From Monodelphis domestica (Eukaryota > Chordata > Mammalia > Didelphimorphia > Didelphidae), in contig NC_077235.1 in NCBI RefSeq assembly GCF_027887165.1, positions 7,703,378 through 7,767,377 on the forward strand: 64,000 bases of DNA, in the 5' to 3' direction. Positions 1 through 8,397 of the stretch are shown piece by piece. A model generated the notes under the pieces. That model had not been told where the DNA came from, searched no databases, and worked only from the letters and a program-made list of their open reading frames with translations. A program made the translations under genes and the position numbers. Numbering within the stretch: the stretch's first letter is position 1; every line of letters begins with the position of its first letter.

Positions 1-302
1 CTACAGAATGGAAAGGTCCCTCAGAATCTCCCAATAAAACCATCACTAAATGATGAGCAGTATCCTGAAGTCTCATATACTCTGATATTCAATATTCAAA
101 AGGATCAAGAAATATTGTTACTCAAGATGGTGAAAGGACATCAGAAGCTCTAACGTCTAATGGCGTTTTATATTCTAAGACACAATATTCAATGGGTTAT
201 AGCTCAATTGTTCTAAGAAAATGGGAAAGAACTTTAGAAACAAATTATAAGAACCTCCTAAGTTGATGATGATTGGTCAAAGGGCCCAGTCCAATCTGTG
301 AT
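1..302. repeat. Tail of the HOR unit preceding unit 1 (partial)
   Basis: These 302 bases match the last 302 bases of unit 1 (2699-3000): the end of monomer 22, then monomers 23 and 24. The window opens inside the array, so the true array start lies to the left. Confidence 0.95.
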
Positions 303-423
303 ACAATATTTAATTTTTTATTAAAATATTATACCTACAGAAAGGAATGGGACCTCAGAACCTCCTAATACCCCCATCTCTAAACGATGAGGAGTATCCT
401 GAAGACTCAATATATTCTGTTAT
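303..423 (+). repeat. Monomer 1, type A (121 bp)
   Basis: Long monomer with a T/A-rich stretch (ttttttattaaaatatta) followed by cctacag, as in all A types. It includes the gatgagga segment that the short monomers lack. Confidence 0.8.
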
Positions 424-516
424 TCAATATCCACGATGTACTAGAAATATTGTTCCTAAGGAATGTGAAAGGACATCAGAAGCTCTAAAATCTAATGGCC
501 GTTCACATCCTAAGAC
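424..516 (+). repeat. Monomer 2, type B, short (93 bp)
   Basis: Holds gatgtactagaaatattg. It is about 29 bp shorter than its neighbours because the segment around gatgatg is missing; it passes directly from the agctctaa region to tctaatggcc. Confidence 0.8.
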
Positions 517-636
517 ACAACATTCAAACTTTTATAGCACTAATTTTCCATTAAAATGGGAAAAGAGTACAGAAATGAAAAAAACCACTCACTCCATATG
601 ATGATAGTTGTTCCAACAGCCCAGTCGTTTCGAAAT
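517..636 (+). repeat. Monomer 3, type C (120 bp)
   Basis: Long monomer. Its site near 546-562 (ttttccattaaaatggga) is a degraded form of the CENP-B-box-like site of monomer 15, matching 7 of 9 core positions. Confidence 0.8.
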
Positions 637-757
637 ACAACACTCAAATTTTTAAAGAAATATAGTTTCCACAGAATTGGAAGGGACCCTTGAAGTTTCA
701 ATTCACAGCAAGCATAGGGAATGATGACATTTCTAAAGACCATTTTCATTCTGAGAT
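637..757 (+). repeat. Monomer 4, type D (121 bp)
   Basis: Long monomer marked by tttttaaagaaatatag and acagaattggaaggg. The run before atatag is where beta units read seven A. Confidence 0.8.
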
Positions 758-878
758 ACAATATTTAATATGTACTTGAAATATTGGATCTACAGAATGT
801 GAAAGGTCCTCAGATACTATGAATACCAAGGTGTCAAGAAGATGATGTGGGTTCTGACCGCTCAATACATAGTCATAT
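758..878 (+). repeat. Monomer 5, type E (121 bp)
   Basis: Long monomer with atgtacttgaaatattgg and acagaatgtgaaagg, close to what looks like the family consensus. Confidence 0.8.
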
Positions 879-970
879 ACAATATCCTAGTTGATATAGA
901 AACATTGTTGTACAACATGTGAAATGACCTCAGGAATTCTAACTTCTAAGGACTCATTCGCTTCATAGAG
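879..970 (+). repeat. Monomer 6, type F, short (92 bp)
   Basis: Short like type B and lacking the same segment: it runs from gaattctaac to ttctaaggactcattcg. The shared gap suggests that B and F descend from one shortened monomer. Confidence 0.8.
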
Positions 971-1092
971 AAAATATTCAATGAGTTATAGCATTGTTTG
1001 TTCAACAGATTGAGAAAGAAACTCTTAAATGGCAAGATCTTACCTTATCTGTAAGATCATGTGGATTCTCAGGCCCGATTTCATTCTATGAC
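971..1092 (+). repeat. Monomer 7, type G (122 bp), with hairpin
   Basis: Long monomer with ttcaatgagttatagcattg. It resembles type C and carries the inverted repeat at 1033-1061. Confidence 0.8.
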
Positions 1093-1209
1093 AAAATATT
1101 CAGTGTATTAGGAAGATATGAAACAGACAGCAAACTGAAGAACTAAATGAAAACAAATACTAATTATAGAAGACAACGAGGATTGTAGTCCGCCATTAAA
1201 TCGTTCGGT
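1093..1209 (+). repeat. Monomer 8, type H (117 bp)
   Basis: A more diverged monomer starting acaaaatattcagtg, a few bases shorter than the long class. Confidence 0.75.
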
Positions 1210-1332
1210 ATGGTGTTCAATTCCTTAAGAAATATTGTTGCTGCAGATGGGGAAAATTGCTCAGAGACACACAAAATAAATAACCTTTCTGCATGACAAT
1301 GTGTGCTCAAAGGATCCAATCCATTCTGTGAT
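1210..1332 (+). repeat. Monomer 9, type I (123 bp)
   Basis: Most diverged start (atggtgttcaattcc); the phase was set by ttcaa and by the downstream aagaaatattgttgc. It resembles type D. Confidence 0.7.
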
Positions 1333-1453
1333 ACAATATTCAATATTTTTATAAAAATATTATAGCTACAGAACGAACAGGGCCTCAGGATCTACTAATA
1401 CCACCATGTCGATAAGATGAGGAGGATCCTTAGGGCTCGTTATTTTCGGATAG
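1333..1453 (+). repeat. Monomer 10, type A (121 bp), with palindrome
   Basis: Second A monomer of the first half. Its AT stretch forms the 20-bp palindrome at 1342-1361. It contains a GGATCC at 1424-1429. Confidence 0.8.
1342..1361. other. 20-bp perfect AT palindrome (monomer 10)
   Basis: aatatttttataaaaatatt equals its own reverse complement. It recurs at unit offset 1,039. It is perfect in units 1, 3-8, 10, 12, 14, 19 and 21-24, and interrupted by a single A-to-T change in units 2, 9, 11, 13, 15-18 and 20. Confidence 0.85.
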
Positions 1454-1546
1454 GCAATACTGAAGATGTACTAGAAATGTTGTTTCTATAGAATGTGAAA
1501 GGACATCAAAAACTCTAAACTCTAATGGCCTTTCACAATCTAAGAC
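1454..1546 (+). repeat. Monomer 11, type B, short (93 bp)
   Basis: Short monomer with gatgtactagaaatgttg and the usual B-type gap before tctaatggcc. Its start is diverged (gcaatactgaag). Confidence 0.75.
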
Positions 1547-1668
1547 ACAACACCCAAGGTATCATAGCTCAATCGTTCTAACAAACTCAGAAAGAAACTT
1601 AAGAAACGAACCAGAAGAATAGATTTAAATGTTGAAGCGTGCTCAAAGACCCCACACCATTCTGGAAT
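1547..1668 (+). repeat. Monomer 12, type C (122 bp)
   Basis: C type with agctcaatcgttctaac. Its CENP-B-box-equivalent site is strongly degraded. Confidence 0.8.
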
Positions 1669-1791
1669 ACAATATTCAATTTTTTATAAAAATATTATAC
1701 ATACAGAATGGAAAGGGACCTCAGAATCTCCTAATACCAGCTTCTCTAAATGATGAGGAGTATCCCGATGTCTCAATATGTATTCTGATAT
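1669..1791 (+). repeat. Monomer 13, type A (123 bp)
   Basis: Opens the second half with ttttttataaaaatattata, then catacagaatgg. Counterpart of monomer 1. Confidence 0.8.
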
Positions 1792-1883
1792 TCAATATTC
1801 ACGATGTACTCGAAATATCGTCTCTAAGAATGTGAAAGGCTATGAGAAACAAAAATGTCTAATGGCCTTTCACATTCTAAGAC
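1792..1883 (+). repeat. Monomer 14, type B, short (92 bp)
   Basis: Short monomer with gatgtactcgaaatatcg. Beta units carry a one-base insertion here (tctaaagaatg), which makes those HORs 2,699 bp. Confidence 0.8.
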
Positions 1884-2005
1884 ACAATATTCAAAGGGTT
1901 ATAAGCAGTATTGTTCCACCAAAACGGGAAAGGATCTTAGAAACAAAAAGTGACACACATTCCAGATGATGATTGTTGTTCCAAGAACATAGTCTGTTTT
2001 GATCT
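1884..2005 (+). repeat. Monomer 15, type C (122 bp), with CENP-B-box-like site
   Basis: C type with ttcaaagggttataagc. It contains the best CENP-B-box match of the HOR at 1913-1929. Confidence 0.8.
1913..1929 (+). other. CENP-B-box-like 17-bp site (monomer 15)
   Basis: The site reads gttccaccaaaacggga. The known mammalian CENP-B box core is nTTCGnnnnAnnCGGGn. Eight of the nine fixed positions match; position 5 is C instead of G. The same 17 bases occur once in every HOR copy at unit offset 1,610 (1,611 in units with the monomer 14 insertion): 4611, 7310, 10008, 12706, 15404, 18103, 20801, 23500, 26199, 28898, 31596, 34295, 36993, 39692, 42390, 45089, 47788, 50486, 53185, 55883, 58582, 61280 and 63979. 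Whether CENP-B binds is unknown: the changed base belongs to the first recognition block. Confidence 0.55.
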
Positions 2006-2127
2006 ATAATATTCATTTTTTTTAAAGAAATGTTGTTCTGACCGAATTGGAAGGGTCCAGTGAAACATCAAATCACAGCAAACATACAGAATGATACAAG
2101 TAATAAAGATGCTTTTCATTCTCAGAA
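2006..2127 (+). repeat. Monomer 16, type D (122 bp)
   Basis: D type with a run of eight T before aaagaaatg. The run length varies between HOR copies. Confidence 0.8.
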
Positions 2128-2241
2128 ACAACATTCAACATGTACTAGAAATTTTGGATCTCCAGAAGATCCTCAGAGGTTATGAATAGCCACATGTCCA
2201 GAAGATGATGTGGCTTCTGAAGGCTCAATACATTGTCATAT
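2128..2241 (+). repeat. Monomer 17, type E (114 bp)
   Basis: E type with catgtactagaaattttgg. Compared with monomer 5 it has lost about eight bases around the gaatgtgaaagg region. Confidence 0.8.
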
Positions 2242-2333
2242 ACAGTGTCCAACATTTGATAGACACATTTTTCTACAGTACGTGAAACGACCTCAGAAAT
2301 TCTGATTTCTATAGGCCCATTACATTGTAAGAC
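2242..2333 (+). repeat. Monomer 18, type F, short (92 bp)
   Basis: Short F type (ctcagaaattctgatttct) with the same missing segment as monomer 6. Confidence 0.8.
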
Positions 2334-2455
2334 AAAATATTCAACGAGTTAAAGAAATGTTATACCAACTGATTGAGAATGGAACTCTGAATTGGCAAGA
2401 TCCTACCTTATTTGGAAGATGATGAGGGTTCTCAGGGCCGATTTCATTCTGTGAC
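2334..2455 (+). repeat. Monomer 19, type G (122 bp)
   Basis: G type (ttcaacgagttaaagaaatg). The place matching the monomer 7 hairpin reads caagatcctaccttatttgg and does not pair. Confidence 0.8.
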
Positions 2456-2568
2456 AAAATAGGGAACATGTTAGAGATACCTACAGAATTGCAAAGAACT
2501 TAAAGAAAATCAAAAACCAAACTCCCTAGAAGACAATGAAGACTGCAGCCACCATTAAAGTCCGAGAT
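2456..2568 (+). repeat. Monomer 20, type H (113 bp)
   Basis: H type, shortened. It starts acaaaatagggaacatg, so the usual ttcaa element is lost. Confidence 0.75.
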
Positions 2569-2666
2569 ACAATATTTAATTACAGAGTGGGAAATTAGCT
2601 CAGAAACCAAAAAATACCCTTTCTACATGCCAATGCTTGCTCAAAGGGATCACTCAATTCTGCGAC
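2569..2666 (+). repeat. Monomer 21, type I, truncated (98 bp)
   Basis: Counterpart of monomer 9 with about 22-25 bases missing right after acaatatttaatt. The loss is on the anchor side, unlike the gap of B and F monomers. Confidence 0.75.
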
Positions 2667-2786
2667 AAAATATTCAATCTTTCCTCAAAAAATTATACCT
2701 ACAGAATGGAAAGGTCCCTCAGAATCTCCCAATAAAACCATCACTAAATGATGAGCAGTATCCTGAAGTCTCATATACTCTGATAT
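2667..2786 (+). repeat. Monomer 22, type A (120 bp)
   Basis: A type with ctcaaaaaattatacctac. The window starts inside a copy of this monomer. Confidence 0.8.
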
Positions 2787-2879
2787 TCAATATTCAAAAG
2801 GATCAAGAAATATTGTTACTCAAGATGGTGAAAGGACATCAGAAGCTCTAACGTCTAATGGCGTTTTATATTCTAAGAC
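2787..2879 (+). repeat. Monomer 23, type B, short (93 bp)
   Basis: Short B type (aaggatcaagaaatattg) passing from agctctaacg directly to tctaatggcg. Confidence 0.8.
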
Positions 2880-3000
2880 ACAATATTCAATGGGTTATAG
2901 CTCAATTGTTCTAAGAAAATGGGAAAGAACTTTAGAAACAAATTATAAGAACCTCCTAAGTTGATGATGATTGGTCAAAGGGCCCAGTCCAATCTGTGAT
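2880..3000 (+). repeat. Monomer 24, type C (121 bp)
   Basis: C type with ttcaatgggttatagctc. Its site at 2907-2923 (gttctaagaaaatggga) matches 7 of 9 CENP-B core positions. Confidence 0.8.
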
Positions 3001-5699
3001 ACAATATTTAATTTTTTATTAAAATATTATACCTACAGAAAGGAATGGGACCTGAAAACCTCCTAATACGCCCATCTCTAAACGATGAGGAGTATCCTGA
3101 AGACTCAATATATTCTGTTATTCAATATCCACGATGTACTAGAAATATTGTTCCTAAGGAATATGAAAGGACATCAGCAGCTCTAAAATCTAATGGCCGT
3201 TCACATCCTAAGACACAACATTCAAACTTTTATAGCACTAATTTTCCATTAAAATGGGAAAAGAGTACAGAAATGAAAAAAACCACTCACTCCATATGAT
3301 GATAGTTGTTCCAACAGCCCAGTCGTTTCGAAATACAACACTCAAATTTTTAAAGAAATATAGTTTCCACAGAATTGGAAGGGACCCTTGAAGTTTCAAA
3401 TCACAGCAAGCATAGGGAATGATGACATTTCTAAAGACCATTTTCATTCTGAGATACAATATTTAATATGTACTTGAAATATTGGATCTACAGAATGTGA
3501 AAGGTCCTCAGATACTATGAATACCAAGGTGTCAAGAAGATGATGTGGGTTCTGACCGCTCAATACATAGTCATATACAATATCCTAGTTGATATAGAAA
3601 CATTGTTGTACAACATGTGAAATGACCTCAGGAATTCTAACTTCTAAGGACTCATTCGCTTCATAGAGAAAATATTCAATGAGTTATAGCATTGTTTGTT
3701 CAACAGATTGAGAAAGAAACTCTTAAATGGCAAGATCTTACCTTATCTGTAAGATCTTGTGGATTCTCAGGCCCGATTTCATTCTATGACAAAATATTCA
3801 GTGTATTAGGAAGATATGAAACAGACAGCAAACTGAAGAACTAAATGAAAACAAATACTAATTATAGAAGACAACGAGGATTGTAGTCCGCCATTAAATC
3901 GTTCGGTATGGTGTTCAATTCCTTAAGAAATATTGTTGCTGCAGACGGGGAAAATTGCTCAGAGACACACAAAATAAATAACCTTTCTGCATGACAATGT
4001 GTGCTCAAAGGATCCAATCCATTCTGTGATACAATATTCAATATTTTTATATAAATATTATAGCTACAGAACGAACAGGGCCTCAGGATCTACTAATACC
4101 ACCATGTCGATAAGATGAGGAGGATCCTTAGGGCTCGTTATTTTCGGATAGGCAATACTGAAGATGTACTAGAAATGTTGTTTCTATAGAATGTGAAAGG
4201 ACATCAGAAACTCTAAACTCTAATGGCCTTTCACAATCTAAGACACAACACCCAAGGTATCATAGCTCAATCGTTCTAACAAACTCAGAAAGAAACTTAA
4301 GAAACGAACCAGAAGAATTGATTTAAATGTTGAAGCGTGCTCAAAGACCCCACACCATTCTGGAATACAATATTCAATTTTTTATAAAAATATTATACAT
4401 ACAGAATGGAAAGGGACCTCAGAATCTCCTAATACCAGCTTCTCTAAACGATGAGGAGTATCCCGATGTCTCAATATGTATTCTGATATTCAATATTCAC
4501 GATGTACTCGAAATATCGTCTCTAAGAATGTGAAAGGCTATGAGAAACAAAAATGTCTAATGGCCTTTCACATTCTAAGACACAATATTCAAAGGGTTAT
4601 AAGCAGTATTGTTCCACCAAAACGGGAAAGGATCTTAGAAACAAAAAGTGACACACATTCCAGATGATGATTGTTGTTCCAAGAACATAGTCTGTTTTGA
4701 TCTATAATATTCATTTTTTTTTAAAGAAATGTTGTTCTGACCGAATTGGAAGGGTCCAGTGAAACATCAAATCACAGCAAACATACAGAATGATACAAGT
4801 AATAAAGATGCTTTTCATTCTCAGATACAACATTCAACATGTACTAGAAATTTTGGATCTCCAGAAGATCCTCAGAGGTTATGAATAGCCACATGTCCAG
4901 AAGATGATGTGGCTTCTGAAGGCTCAATACATTGTCATATACAGTGTCCAACATTTGATAGACACATTTTTCTACAGTACGTGAAACGACCTCAGAAATT
5001 CTGATTTCTATAGGCCCATTACATTGTAAGACAAAATATTCAACGAGTTAAAGAAATGTTATACCAACTGATTGAGAATGGAACTCTGAATTGGCAAGAT
5101 CCTACCTTATTTGGAAGATGATGAGGGTTCTCAGGGCCGATTTCATTCTGTGACAAAATAGGGAACATGTTAGAGATACCTACAGAATTGCAAAGAACTT
5201 AAAGAAAATCAAAAACCAAACTCCCTAGAAGACAATGAAGACTGCAGCCACCATTAAAGTCCGAGATACAATATTTAATTACAGAGTGGGAAATTAGCTC
5301 AGAAACCAAAAAATACCCTTTCTACATGCCAATGCTTGCTCAAAGGGATCACTCAATTCTGCGACAAAATATTCAATCTTTCCTCAAAAAATTATACCTA
5401 CAGAATGGAAAGGTCCCTCAGAATCTCCCAATAAAACCATCACTAAATGATGAGCAGTATCCTGAAGTCTCATATACTCTGATATTCAATATTCAAAAGG
5501 ATCAAGAAATATTGTTACTCAAGATGGTGAAAGGACATCAGAAGCTCTAACGTCTAATGGCGTTTTATATTCTAAGACACAATATTCAATGGGTTATAGC
5601 TCAATTGTTCTAAGAAAATGGGAAAGAACTTTAGAAACAAATTATAAGAACCTCCTAAGTTGATGATGATTGGTCAAAGGGCCCAGTCCAATCTGTGAT
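3001..5699. repeat. HOR unit 2 (2,699 bp), alpha subtype
   Basis: First alpha unit, marked by cctgaaaacc and aatacgccc in monomer 1 and by atcagcagc in monomer 2. The extra base is in a T run of monomer 16 near 4713-4721 (nine T instead of eight). CENP-B-box-like site 4611-4627. Hairpin 3731-3759 is perfect. Palindrome 4040-4059 has one substitution. Confidence 0.95.
3731..3759. other. Inverted repeat, 11-bp stem and 7-nt loop (monomer 7)
   Basis: Arms caagatcttac (3731-3741) and gtaagatcttg (3749-3759) are perfect reverse complements around cttatct. The site recurs at unit offset 730 in every HOR. It is perfect in units 2-7, 12, 14, 19, 21 and 23. In unit 1 and the beta units the right arm reads gtaagatcatg, one mismatch. 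A terminator is unlikely in this AT-rich non-coding satellite; a DNA hairpin is the plain reading. Confidence 0.8.
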
Positions 5700-8397
5700 A
5701 CAATATTTAATTTTTTATTAAAATATTATACCTACAGAAAGGAATGGGACCTGAAAACCTCCTAATACGCCCATCTCTAAACGATGAGGAGTATCCTGAA
5801 GACTCAATATATTCTGTTATTCAATATCCACGATGTACTAGAAATATTGTTCCTAAGGAATATGAAAGGACATCAGCAGCTCTAAAATCTAATGGCCGTT
5901 CACATCCTAAGACACAACATTCAAACTTTTATAGCACTAATTTTCCATTAAAATGGGAAAAGAGTACAGAAATGAAAAAAACCACTCACTCCATATGATG
6001 ATAGTTGTTCCAACAGCCCAGTCGTTTCGAAATACAACACTCAAATTTTTAAAGAAATATAGTTTCCACAGAATTGGAAGGGACCCTTGAAGTTTCAAAT
6101 CACAGCAAGCATAGGGAATGATGACATTTCTAAAGACCATTTTCATTCTGAGATACAATATTTAATATGTACTTGAAATATTGGATCTACAGAATGTGAA
6201 AGGTCCTCAGATACTATGAATACCAAGGTGTCAAGAAGATGATGTGGGTTCTGACCGCTCAATACATAGTCATATACAATATCCTAGTTGATATAGAAAC
6301 ATTGTTGTACAACATGTGAAATGACCTCAGGAATTCTAACTTCTAAGGACTCATTCGTTTCATAGAGAAAATATTCAATGAGTTATAGCATTGTTTGTTC
6401 AACAGATTGAGAAAGAAACTCTTAAATGGCAAGATCTTACCTTATCTGTAAGATCTTGTGGATTCTCAGGCCCGATTTCATTCTATGACAAAATATTCAG
6501 TGTATTAGGAAGATATGAAACAGACAGCAAACTGAAGAACTAAATGAAAACAAATACTAATTATAGAAGACAACGAGGATTGTAGTCCGCCATTAAATCG
6601 TTCGGTATGGTGTTCAATTCCTTAAGAAATATTGTTGCTGCAGACGGGGAAAATTGCTCAGAGACACACAAAATAAATAACCTTTCTGCATGACAATGTG
6701 TGCTCAAAGGATCCAATCCATTCTGTGATACAATATTCAATATTTTTATAAAAATATTATAGCTACAGAACGAACAGGGCCTCAGGATCTACTAATACCA
6801 CCATGTCGATAAGATGAGGAGGATCCTTAGGGCTCGTTATTTTCGGATAGGCAATACTGAAGATGTACTAGAAATGTTGTTTCTATAGAATGTGAAAGGA
6901 CATCAGAAACTCTAAACTCTAATGGCCTTTCACAATCTAAGACACAACACCCAAGGTATCATAGCTCAATCGTTCTAACAAACTCAGAAAGAAACTTAAG
7001 AAACGAACCAGAAGAATTGATTTAAATGTTGAAGCGTGCTCAAAGACCCCACACCATTCTGGAATACAATATTCAATTTTTTATAAAAATATTATACATA
7101 CAGAATGGAAAGGGACCTCAGAATCTCCTAATACCAGCTTCTCTAAACGATGAGGAGTATCCCGATGTCTCAATATGTATTCTGATATTCAATATTCACG
7201 ATGTACTCGAAATATCGTCTCTAAGAATGTGAAAGGCTATGAGAAACAAAAATGTCTAATGGCCTTTCACATTCTAAGACACAATATTCAAAGGGTTATA
7301 AGCAGTATTGTTCCACCAAAACGGGAAAGGATCTTAGAAACAAAAAGTGACACACATTCCAGATGATGATTGTTGTTCCAAGAACATAGTCTGTTTTGAT
7401 CTATAATATTCATTTTTTTTAAAGAAATGTTGTTCTGACCGAATTGGAAGGGTCCAGTGAAACATCAAATCACAGCAAACATACAGAATGATACAAGTAA
7501 TAAAGATGCTTTTCATTCTCAGATACAACATTCAACATGTACTAGAAATTTTGGATCTCCAGAAGATCCTCAGAGGTTATGAATAGCCACATGTCCAGAA
7601 GATGATGTGGCTTCTGAAGGCTCAATACATTGTCATATACAGTGTCCAACATTTGATAGAAACATTTTTCCACAGTACGTGAAACGACCTCAGAAATTCT
7701 GATTTCTATAGGCCCATTACATTGTAAGACAAAATATTCAACGAGTTAAAGAAATGTTATACCAACTGATTGAGAATGGAACTCTGAATTGGCAAGATCC
7801 TACCTTATTTGGAAGATGATGAGGGTTCTCAGGGCCGATTTCATTCTGTGACAAAATAGGGAACATGTTAGAGATACCTACAGAATTGCAAAGAACTTAA
7901 AGAAAATCAAAAACCAAACTCCCTAGAAGACAATGAAGACTGCAGCCACCATTAAAGTCCGAGATACAATATTTAATTACAGAGTGGGAAATTAGCTCAG
8001 AAACCAAAAAATACCCTTTCTACATGCCAATGCTTGCTCAAAGGGATCACTCAATTCTGCGACAAAATATTCAATCTTTCCTCAAAAAATTATACCTACA
8101 GAATGGAAAGGTCCCTCAGAATCTCCCAATAAAACCATCACTAAATGATGAGCAGTATCCTGAAGTCTCATATACTCTGATATTCAATATTCAAAAGGAT
8201 CAAGAAATATTGTTACTCAAGATGGTGAAAGGACATCAGAAGCTCTAACGTCTAATGGCGTTTTATATTCTAAGACACAATATTCAATGGGTTATAGCTC
8301 AATTGTTCTAAGAAAATGGGAAAGAACTTTAGAAACAAATTATAAGAACCTCCTAAGTTGATGATGATTGGTCAAAGGGCCCAGTCCAATCTGTGAT
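5700..8397. repeat. HOR unit 3 (2,698 bp), alpha subtype
   Basis: Shares cctgaaaacc with unit 2, so units 2 and 3 form a subgroup of alpha. It has a private tttttccacag near 7667, and attcgtttc near 6354, a variant otherwise typical of beta units. CENP-B-box-like site 7310-7326; hairpin 6430-6458 perfect; palindrome 6739-6758 perfect. Confidence 0.95.

Larger units (their letters stand above)
303..1668 (+). repeat. First 12-monomer half of HOR unit 1
   Basis: Monomers 1-12 have the order A B C D E F G H I A B C, 1,366 bp. This half aligns end to end with 1669-3000; for example the D-E region (acagaattggaaggg, then cacagcaagcatag) has its counterpart near 2043-2085. It carries the hairpin and the 20-bp palindrome, which the second half lacks. 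Confidence 0.85.
303..3000. repeat. HOR unit 1 (2,698 bp), divergent subtype
   Basis: This is the first complete unit and the reference for the monomer map below. It has several variants found in no other unit here: aatgtgaaagg instead of aatatgaaagg near 462, ttcaattcac near 700, gcagatgggg near 1245, catcaaaaac near 1504, gaatagattt near 1618 and ctaaatgatgagg near 1747. It lacks the alpha-subtype changes of units 2-7. CENP-B-box-like site 1913-1929. Hairpin 1033-1061 has one mismatch. Palindrome 1342-1361 is perfect. Confidence 0.95.
1669..3000 (+). repeat. Second 12-monomer half of HOR unit 1
   Basis: Monomers 13-24 have the same A B C D E F G H I A B C order in 1,332 bp. It is shorter than the first half mainly because monomers 17, 20 and 21 have lost a few to about 20 bases. 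It carries the best CENP-B-box-like site. By eye the two halves are roughly three quarters identical. Confidence 0.85.

Noticed and set aside
347-601. A recurring 84-codon frame in every unit (and 63-74-codon frames elsewhere) that could be taken for a multicopy gene family.
   Set aside because: The frames recur only because the DNA repeats. They overlap frames on both strands, appear and vanish with single-base changes, show no domain or codon signature, and have no promoter or polyadenylation context.
949-970. A second CENP-B-type box around the attcgcttcatagag element of monomer 6.
   Set aside because: The TTCG block and the central A fit, but the CGGG block does not (GAGA). Beta units also change this stretch to attcgtttc.
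1033-1061. The hairpin as a transcription terminator.
   Set aside because: The stem is AT-rich, no gene precedes it and no T run follows. It is better read as a satellite dyad.
1068-1090. A reverse-strand CENP-B box beginning at the cccg near 1075.
   Set aside because: CCCG and the central T fit, but the CGAA end is almost wholly missing.
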